Source of the DNA: Bradyrhizobium semiaridum
GTDB taxonomy: Bacteria; Pseudomonadota; Alphaproteobacteria; Rhizobiales; Xanthobacteraceae
DNA: 64,000 nt
Direction: 5' to 3'
NCBI RefSeq assembly: GCF_020329505.1
Contig: NZ_JAGKJJ010000047.1
Span: 1 to 64,000, forward strand
Each line of letters opens with the position of its first letter. Within the stretch, counting starts at the first letter, position 1. Below the pieces are notes generated by a model. It saw nothing but the letters and a program-made list of their open reading frames with translations. It searched no databases and was not told the origin of the DNA. Positions 59,218 to 64,000 of the stretch are shown in pieces. A program made the translations under genes and the position numbers.

Positions 59218-60287
59218 TTGCTGGCCTCGGGATCGGATTTGCGCGGCCGCAGCGTCCCGAACGCACGGCTATCGTCCAGCCAATACACCACCGGCAGCAC
59301 CAGACGCTGCAGCGCCAGCATCGCGGAGGCCGCGAGCAGCGCCGGCAATGAGCCCGACGGCACCTCACTCATGATGTAGCGGCGTGCGCCGGCGAGATCG
59401 ATGCGGCCGAGCTGCAGCACGTCGTCGCCGCGCGCGTAATCCAGCTCGCGCTCGCAGAACTCGTTGTAGATCGCGTTGCGATGCTTCGGCGCGACGTCGA
59501 ACGTTTTCTTCAGCGCGTCCGAGCCGCCGGTATAAGCGTTGGTGATGACCGAGCGCGCCTCGTCGAAGCCGGCCTCCTCGCCGACGCCGAACACCGCGCG
59601 GTGTTTGGCCATGATGCCGCGGGCGAGCTGCAGATGTGCAAAACTCTGCCGCGCGCCGGGCAGCGGCGACGGGAACACGTCGGAGAAGGTGTCGCTGACC
59701 ATGCCGACCACCGCCGGCACCTGGGTGACGTTGGAGATCCATTTCGGCCGCAGCCCGTCTCGGGCGAACAGCACCAGCGCGGTCAGGCCGTACAGCACCC
59801 AGGACAGCCCCTGCCCGCGCACATCGGGATCGACCATCACGAGGCCGAGATGGGTGACGGCGGTCGGCTCGCCGTCGAGCGGCACCTGCATCACCGACAG
59901 CGCGTTGAAGGCGATGGGACGGCCAGTCTCCTCCTCAGAGATCAGGGTGATCACGGCGCGCGACAGCCGCTCGGGCTCGCCGGAGAAGATGCCGTAGGTC
60001 AGGCTCTCCTCGGGCAGCGTCTTGGCGGCGACGATGCGCAGTTGCTCGACCAGCGCGTCCAGCTCCGCCTTCGGCAGCGACAGGCCAGGGGATTCGACGA
60101 TGCGGGTGCGCTGGCCGGCCTCGGTGCGCAAAGTGAGATCGATGGTCGGCTGCGACAGCGCCTTCAGCCAGAAGCCGGCATGGCTGCGCAGCGCGTCAAG
60201 CGCCGCGCGCGCTTTCGCAAGACCCTTGCCGGGCTGCGCAGCCTTGCTGCCGCGCGGGTCCGCTGTGCCGTTGTCCATGGACGCCAT
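59214..60287 (-). CDS. GNAT-fold acyltransferase with C-terminal hydrophobic helix, first gene of the ThiF operon
   Basis: A 357-residue protein. The acyl-CoA motif of GNAT enzymes is visible as LGLVMVDPDVRGQGLSWVLY (about 164-183), after ETGRPIAFNALSVMQV. Near the C-terminus LPALLAASAMLALQRLVLPV looks like a membrane anchor or amphipathic helix. The start at 60287 has GAGGGACAGAGAA upstream; MDNG three codons later is possible. It overlaps the ThiF gene by ATGA. A promoter should lie in 60288-60534, a 247-bp gap in which I see no gene. Confidence 0.78.
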   Translation of the reverse strand: MASMDNGTADPRGSKAAQPGKGLAKARAALDALRSHAGFWLKALSQPTIDLTLRTEAGQRTRIVESPGLSLPKAELDALVEQLRIVAAKTLPEESLTYGIFSGEPERLSRAVITLISEEETGRPIAFNALSVMQVPLDGEPTAVTHLGLVMVDPDVRGQGLSWVLYGLTALVLFARDGLRPKWISNVTQVPAVVGMVSDTFSDVFPSPLPGARQSFAHLQLARGIMAKHRAVFGVGEEAGFDEARSVITNAYTGGSDALKKTFDVAPKHRNAIYNEFCERELDYARGDDVLQLGRIDLAGARRYIMSEVPSGSLPALLAASAMLALQRLVLPVVYWLDDSRAFGTLRPRKSDPEASK

Positions 60288-60534
60288 TTCTCTGTCCCTC
60301 GGGCACGATCTCTGCATGTGCTCGTGTTAAGGAGCGATGAGCGCAACCTGGCGGTGTTTGCCGCAGGGTAAACAAGCCGTTCAGGAAACCAAGCGAGTTC
60401 GTGGAGAGAGGATTTCGCCGGGACGACGTCGAGTGCGTGGCACAGCTCACGGCCAATCACGGCATGGGACGCCTCGTCTCGCCTTCACGCGAAAGCGGCG
60501 GGTGACGCATACCCGCCGCCTGTCGTCCTTCGGC

Positions 60535-60810
60535 TCAGGCCGCCTTCGAGACTTCCATCAGCAGGCGTTCGGCCTTGGCGTCCTCGATGCGGTTGACGAA
60601 CTTGCTGCTCTCGTAATTGTCGCGGATGGTCTTGGTGAGCGTGACGCAGGTCTGCACCAGCATCACGATGCCCATGGTGAGGTAGCCCTTCATCCAGAGA
60701 TCGATCGGCAGGAAGAACACGCCGATGCCGACGAGGAAGGCGGACGCGGCGAAAGACACGTAGGTGAAGGTGATCCAGGAGCCGCTGTGGGGTTGGATGG
60801 TCTGGTTCAT
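60535..60810 (-). CDS. YiaA/YiaB-family inner membrane protein
   Basis: A 91-residue protein with one YiaAB domain of two helices: WITFTYVSFAASAFLVGIGV then WMKGYLTMGIVMLVQTCVTL, followed by a charged cytoplasmic tail. The family is of unknown function but is often encoded with PspA. It lies 77 bp after the pspA-like gene on the same strand and is probably cotranscribed under the same TetR control. GGAGAG lies 4 bases before the ATG. Confidence 0.88.
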   Translation of the reverse strand: MNQTIQPHSGSWITFTYVSFAASAFLVGIGVFFLPIDLWMKGYLTMGIVMLVQTCVTLTKTIRDNYESSKFVNRIEDAKAERLLMEVSKAA

Positions 60811-60887
60811 AGTACTCTCCTTTGATGATATGGGTTTGGTGACAATGTTTCGGTGTCGGGCTTGGGTTCGGTGTCAGACTTGACGGT

Positions 60888-61583
60888 TCACGCAGCGGGC
60901 GGGCGCTTGGCTTTCAACCGCGCCAGCACGTCGTCGGCGGTGGATTTCATGCGCGGACCAAAGCCCTGCTCGGCGAGCTTTTCGGCAGTGGCAAGCGGGC
61001 CCGATGCGGCGTCGATCTCGATCAGCGCCTCGTCGGCGGCCTGGGCTTCGATCTGCCGGTCGCGCAGCCGCTTCAGCGTGGCCTCCGCTTCCGGCAGCGT
61101 CGATTCATACGGCCGCGCCGCCTCGATGCCGCTCTTGCGCAGCGAGCGCACCGCTTCCGACGCCCGCGCCAGCCGGCGGCCGCGATCGAGCTCGGCGATC
61201 CGCGCTTCGGCGCTGGCGACATGGCGCTTCAGCCGCGTGATCTCCGAAGCGAACAAGGTGCGCGCGGTCATCGCGGCATCGCGCTCGGCCTCCAGATTGG
61301 CGATCGCCTGCGCGGCTTCGCGGGCGAGGTCTTCCCGGCCGCCCTCGATCGCCGCGGTGGCGCGGACCTCGAGATCGGCGATCCGGGCATTGGTGGTCTC
61401 GAGCCGGCGGCCCTCCTGCTGGTCGCTGGCAATCGCAAGTGCCAGCGTCCGCTTCGAACGGTCGACGGCGGCCGCCGCATCGCGCATCTGCTGGTCGAGG
61501 ATGACCAGCGCTGTCCTATCTTCCAGTTCCTCCTCCGCCGCAGCCACGCTGCCCCGGAAAAGCGTCAAAACAGTTTTGAACAT
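60888..61583 (-). CDS. PspA/IM30-family protein
   Basis: A 231-residue, almost wholly alpha-helical coiled-coil protein starting MFKTVLTLFRGSVAAAEEEL, the amphipathic membrane-binding helix of PspA/Vipp1 proteins. Then come DRTALVILDQQMRDAAAAVD and long heptad-rich helices to about residue 200. PspA proteins polymerise on damaged inner membranes and protect them from proton leak. The start at 61583 has AGGGAGAGACCAA upstream. It is divergent from a TetR regulator, with three 13-bp palindromes between the two. Confidence 0.9.
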   Translation of the reverse strand: MFKTVLTLFRGSVAAAEEELEDRTALVILDQQMRDAAAAVDRSKRTLALAIASDQQEGRRLETTNARIADLEVRATAAIEGGREDLAREAAQAIANLEAERDAAMTARTLFASEITRLKRHVASAEARIAELDRGRRLARASEAVRSLRKSGIEAARPYESTLPEAEATLKRLRDRQIEAQAADEALIEIDAASGPLATAEKLAEQGFGPRMKSTADDVLARLKAKRPPAA

Positions 61584-61600
61584 TTGGTCTCTCCCTGTTA

Positions 61601-61669
61601 TGAGCATCGCTCATGAGTTTCTTATACCACATCGTGAGCGTCGCTCAACAATTTCTTGAGCGACGCTCA
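61601..61669. promoter_or_regulatory. Three-copy TetR-type operator
   Basis: The perfect palindromes TGAGCGTCGCTCA (61635-61647) and TGAGCGACGCTCA (61657-61669) and the one-mismatch copy TGAGCATCGCTCA (61601-61613) occupy the 112-bp gap between the pspA-like gene and the TetR gene. Arms are TGAGCG/CGCTCA with one central base. Spacing between starts is 34 and 22 bp. This is very likely the regulator's binding site for both directions. Confidence 0.85.
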
Positions 61670-61695
61670 CGGCTATGGTTAACGGCGGGTAAGCA

Positions 61696-62304
61696 ATGTC
61701 CAAAGCCCTGGAAAGACGAGCTAAACTGCTGGAAGCCCTGATCGAGGCGGCAGAACGTGCGATTGCGACAAAGGGTCTCGGCGGCCTGAAAACCCGCGAA
61801 CTGGCCCAAGAGATCGGCGTCGCCAATGGCGGCGTCTACAATCTGGTCGAGGATGTCGACGAGCTGATCCTGCGGGTAGGCTCGCGCACGCTGGCGCGGC
61901 TCGATGCCTCGCTGTCGCTGGCCGAGATCGGCGGTGCGGCCGCGCCGCGCGAGATGCTGGTGCGCATCGCGGTCGCCTATTGCGACTTCGCCGCCGACAA
62001 TCTCGAACTGTGGCGCGCGCTGTTCGAGCATCGCATGCAGCCGGGCAAGCCGGTGCCGGACTGGGCGATCTCGGAGCAGATGGAATTGTTCCGCCACATC
62101 TACAAGCCGCTTGCCGCGCTGTTTCCCGAGCGTTCGCCGACGCAGCTCGGCATCACCGCGCGCAGCCTGTTCTCGGCCGTGCACGGCATGGTCGCGCTCG
62201 GGCTGGAGCAGAAGCTGATCGCGGTGCCGATCGGCGCGCTGCGCAACGAGATCGCGACTCTGACGCGCGCGATGATCGACGGGCTGACCGCGAAGAAGGC
62301 GTGA
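61696..62304 (+). CDS. TetR/AcrR-family transcriptional regulator
   Basis: A 202-residue regulator. The N-terminal helix-turn-helix contains TRELAQEIGVANGGVYNLVE (about 36-55), and the remainder is the ligand-binding helical domain, including YCDFAADNLELWRALFEHRM and a WHG-like pattern with ARSLFSAVHGMVALGLEQK. It is divergent from pspA and yiaA, with three operator copies between, so it probably represses both itself and the membrane-stress genes. The inducer is unknown. Confidence 0.94.
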   Translation: MSKALERRAKLLEALIEAAERAIATKGLGGLKTRELAQEIGVANGGVYNLVEDVDELILRVGSRTLARLDASLSLAEIGGAAAPREMLVRIAVAYCDFAADNLELWRALFEHRMQPGKPVPDWAISEQMELFRHIYKPLAALFPERSPTQLGITARSLFSAVHGMVALGLEQKLIAVPIGALRNEIATLTRAMIDGLTAKKA

Positions 62305-62326
62305 AAGCTGCTGCAGCGCCGGGGCC

Positions 62327-62698
62327 TTACGGCTCCATCGTGTAGGATCTTCCAGGTTCGAGCGCGTAGATCGTCAGAAAGCACAGCGGCCGTTCAGGGT
62401 CGCAATTACGAAACAGCGTGTGCGGAAGATCGGCGCGGTCCTGCAAGGTCTCGCCCGCGCGATACCGGCGCGGCGCCTCGTCGCCATAGGCTGATTCGGC
62501 GACGCCTTCGACAATGAAGATCACGCCGCCGACCGGATGCCAGTGCAGCGGAGCGACGCCGCCGGGCGGATAGGTCACCTCGGCAACAACCAACTCCCGA
62601 TCATCGCCGGGCAAGGCAAGACGCTCGAGGGTCTTGCGCGTGACACCGGCGAAGCCGGATTGCGGGGCATTCGCCTGACCGTCGTTGCTTTGAGCCAT
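62327..62698 (-). CDS. Cupin-domain protein
   Basis: A 123-residue single-cupin protein. The metal-binding motif is APLHWHPVGGVIFIVEGVAE (His52 and His54, Glu64), and ADLPHTLFRNCDPERP provides the later histidine. Members of this group include small dioxygenases, isomerases and quorum-related cupins, so the role is open. The start at 62698 follows GAGAGGG. It is convergent with the TetR gene, the stops being 22 bp apart. Confidence 0.82.
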   Translation of the reverse strand: MAQSNDGQANAPQSGFAGVTRKTLERLALPGDDRELVVAEVTYPPGGVAPLHWHPVGGVIFIVEGVAESAYGDEAPRRYRAGETLQDRADLPHTLFRNCDPERPLCFLTIYALEPGRSYTMEP

Positions 62699-62866
62699 TG
62701 GAACCCTCTCTTGCGCAATGCGATGACGATGGCGACGCACCGTCGAAGCAGCAGGGTGCCGAAACCGCGTTGTCAGGCCCATGCAAATGCCCGTGAACGG
62801 AAGCCCTTGCCTCTCCTGTCCCCACGTTGCAAGTTTCTGCGCGAAACCTTCAGCAGTGAGCCTTGC

Positions 62867-63265
62867 ATGACAATGAGCATCGTGACGACGCGATGGTTGA
62901 GGATCGCCGCTCTGGCGCTTGTCGTGACGGCGCCAGGCATCTTGCCGGCGTTGGCAGCGCAGGCCGCGCCCCAGTGCTCGATGTCGGTCACGCTGGCGGA
63001 TTGGGGTGAGAACGCGACCGGCGATATCGATGTCGTCTCCGGCGAAAGCTGCCAGATCCCGATCGGGATCCGCGGCACGGTGACGACCTCGGCGATCGCG
63101 CAAAAGCCGGCCTACGGCAAGCTGAAGAAGATCAACGCATCGACCTTCGAGTACAGGGCGAAAGCCAAATACAGGGGAAGCGATACGTTTGCGATCAAGG
63201 CAACAGGTCAGGGGCCGAAGGCGTCCGGCACGTCGGTCATCACCGTACGCGCGACGATCAAGTAA
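62867..63265 (+). CDS. Secreted hypothetical protein with Ig-like fold
   Basis: A 132-residue protein with a signal peptide (LRIAALALVVTAPGILPALA, cleavage near AQA). The mature part, about 100 residues, has alternating beta pattern (KPAYGKLKKINASTFEYRAK, YRGSDTFAIKATGQG, SGTSVITVRATIK) like a bacterial Ig or cadherin-type domain, with two cysteines (QCSMSV and ESCQIP) that may form a disulfide. The start at 62867 or 62873 is uncertain. Function unknown. Confidence 0.7.
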   Translation: MTMSIVTTRWLRIAALALVVTAPGILPALAAQAAPQCSMSVTLADWGENATGDIDVVSGESCQIPIGIRGTVTTSAIAQKPAYGKLKKINASTFEYRAKAKYRGSDTFAIKATGQGPKASGTSVITVRATIK

Positions 63266-63536
63266 TCACTCGCGACACCAACCAGGTCTGTCTCCGCCAC
63301 GGTCTCGCGGGGGGGCCCGCATCCGAAAGTTCAGGGGTATCGCCTGCGCCCTCACCTCGTGGAGTTTGTGCGGACCGGCGTCGCGCCTGCGGGTGGCATT
63401 CGGGCAACATCCTCGGAAAACAAACACGATCCGTATTTTTCCGCCCTTGTCCGTCCACATCTCGGAGCGACAATCGGCGGTGTCGCATGCTTGGCTGGGC
63501 AACCGGGCTCCGGGGGAGCCCCTGGAGGCTGGGTTG

Positions 63537-64000
63537 ATGAACGCGCGGCGAACGGGAGCGGCGGCGTTGTGCCGGACCATGGTTCTCCCGGGTTCGATCG
63601 TGGTGTGGCTCGTATCCGGTTCGGCTGATGTCGAACGCGCCGGCGCGCAGGCCGTGGACCATCACGCTCCTGTTGCCGTCGCCAACAGCGTGCCCGATGC
63701 AGCACCTGCGATCGGCAGCGCTGCTGCCGCCTCGTCCGATCCGGCAGATGCCGGCAGCGCCGCCCCAGCGAACGTCACCACGACCGCGGACAGGGTCGAA
63801 GCGATCGTCGAGGCTGCACTAAGCGATCCGGCGCAGGTGTTGCCGGACGCATTGCCGGAACAGCCGTCGGTCGCGACCACGCCGGATGCCGTGCCGCGTA
63901 CCGCGGTGCCGAAGATCGACTCCGTTGAAATTCTCGACGAATGCTGGGTCATGCAAGCCTGCGTCGACCGCTATCTGTGGGCTCTCTACCAACGCGCGCC
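63537..64000 (+). CDS. Secreted or anchored protein, 3' end beyond window
   Basis: An open frame of 154 residues that continues past the right edge. It begins MNARRTGAAALCRTMVLPGS, has a hydrophobic export stretch (VLPGSIVVWLVSGSADV), then about 90 Ala/Pro/Asp-rich residues typical of a flexible linker, and a more ordered end, DECWVMQACVDRYLWALYQR. GGAGG lies 8 bases before the ATG. The final segment resembles the start of rhizobial secreted peptidoglycan-peptidase-like proteins I have seen, but too little is present to be sure. The 271-bp gap before it is empty. Confidence 0.6.
   Translation, partial: MNARRTGAAALCRTMVLPGSIVVWLVSGSADVERAGAQAVDHHAPVAVANSVPDAAPAIGSAAAASSDPADAGSAAPANVTTTADRVEAIVEAALSDPAQVLPDALPEQPSVATTPDAVPRTAVPKIDSVEILDECWVMQACVDRYLWALYQRA

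Noticed and set aside
60535..62304. Classical Psp system (PspF/PspBC)
   Set aside because: Only PspA and YiaA are present, with a TetR regulator; there is no sigma-54 activator or PspB/PspC gene here.
1..64000. Genomic island, prophage or plasmid segment
   Set aside because: No tRNA, integrase, transposase, phage or replication gene, and coding style is even throughout.

Overview
The window is a 64 kb piece of a GC-rich alphaproteobacterial chromosome. It looks like Bradyrhizobium or a close relative, judging by gene content: Bug/TctC-type tricarboxylate systems, one-polypeptide indolepyruvate:ferredoxin oxidoreductase, a rhizobial-type proline cis-4-hydroxylase, a PspA/YiaA pair, and several families of intergenic palindromic repeats. 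This is inference from content, with no database search. I see no rRNA, tRNA, CRISPR array, transposase, integrase or phage gene. The region is chromosomal metabolic and transport territory sprinkled with REP-like elements, not a classical island.

Layout. 1-2.3 kb: LysR regulator divergent from pirin and wrbA (electrophile/quinone response). 2.4-4.5 kb: a CelD/BcsL-type acyltransferase with an FIH/JmjC-like cupin. 5.1-7.1 kb: small secreted or hypothetical proteins. 7.1-11.3 kb: a 1383-residue c-di-GMP enzyme with five tandem GAF domains, GGDEF and EAL. 11.6-14.9 kb: Ldh-type dehydrogenase, flavin monooxygenase and FAH hydrolase operon. 14.9-17.0 kb: a second copy of the acyltransferase plus cupin module. 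17.3-21.6 kb: Lrp regulator divergent from a 1214-residue indolepyruvate:ferredoxin oxidoreductase that carries an in-frame palindromic repeat. 21.5-23.1 kb: a broken sodium:solute symporter with its DUF3311 partner. 23.3-29.1 kb: a Bug protein, and a LysR regulator divergent from an EmrAB-type pump plus an AhpD-like protein. 29.3-32.1 kb: D-amino acid transaminase, heme-oxygenase-like diiron protein and proline cis-4-hydroxylase homologue. 32.4-38.3 kb: a polar amino acid ABC transporter with two tandem binding proteins, an alpha/beta hydrolase and a small protein. 38.6-41.8 kb: tctCBA. 41.9-45.6 kb: IclR regulator, MHS-type MFS transporter and M20 peptidase. 45.9-54.4 kb: a broken flavin monooxygenase, ThDP enzyme, GFA protein, ene-reductase, ModE-like regulator, aldehyde dehydrogenase and SDR. 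54.8-60.3 kb: zinc-ribbon protein, then a five-gene, fully ATGA-coupled operon (GNAT, ThiF/E1-like, nine-helix membrane protein, second GNAT-like protein, nitroreductase-like). 60.5-62.3 kb: YiaA and PspA under a TetR regulator with three copies of a 13-bp palindrome between them. The right edge holds a cupin, a secreted protein and a truncated secreted ORF.

The strongest candidate for an undescribed system is the 55.2-60.3 kb operon. Its E1-like enzyme and nitroreductase are, from memory, found fused in the actinobacterial Rv1355c/MoeY family, so a common chemistry is plausible, but the substrate is unknown. Second is the twice-occurring module of FIH-like oxygenase plus CelD-type acyltransferase, in which one oxygenase has lost its distal iron-binding histidine. 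Third is the pairing of a proline hydroxylase homologue with a diiron heme-oxygenase-like protein. Genome-dynamics observations include a REP-like element read through as protein, two genes broken by internal out-of-frame deletions, and a tandem duplication that carried along the tail of the neighbouring gene.
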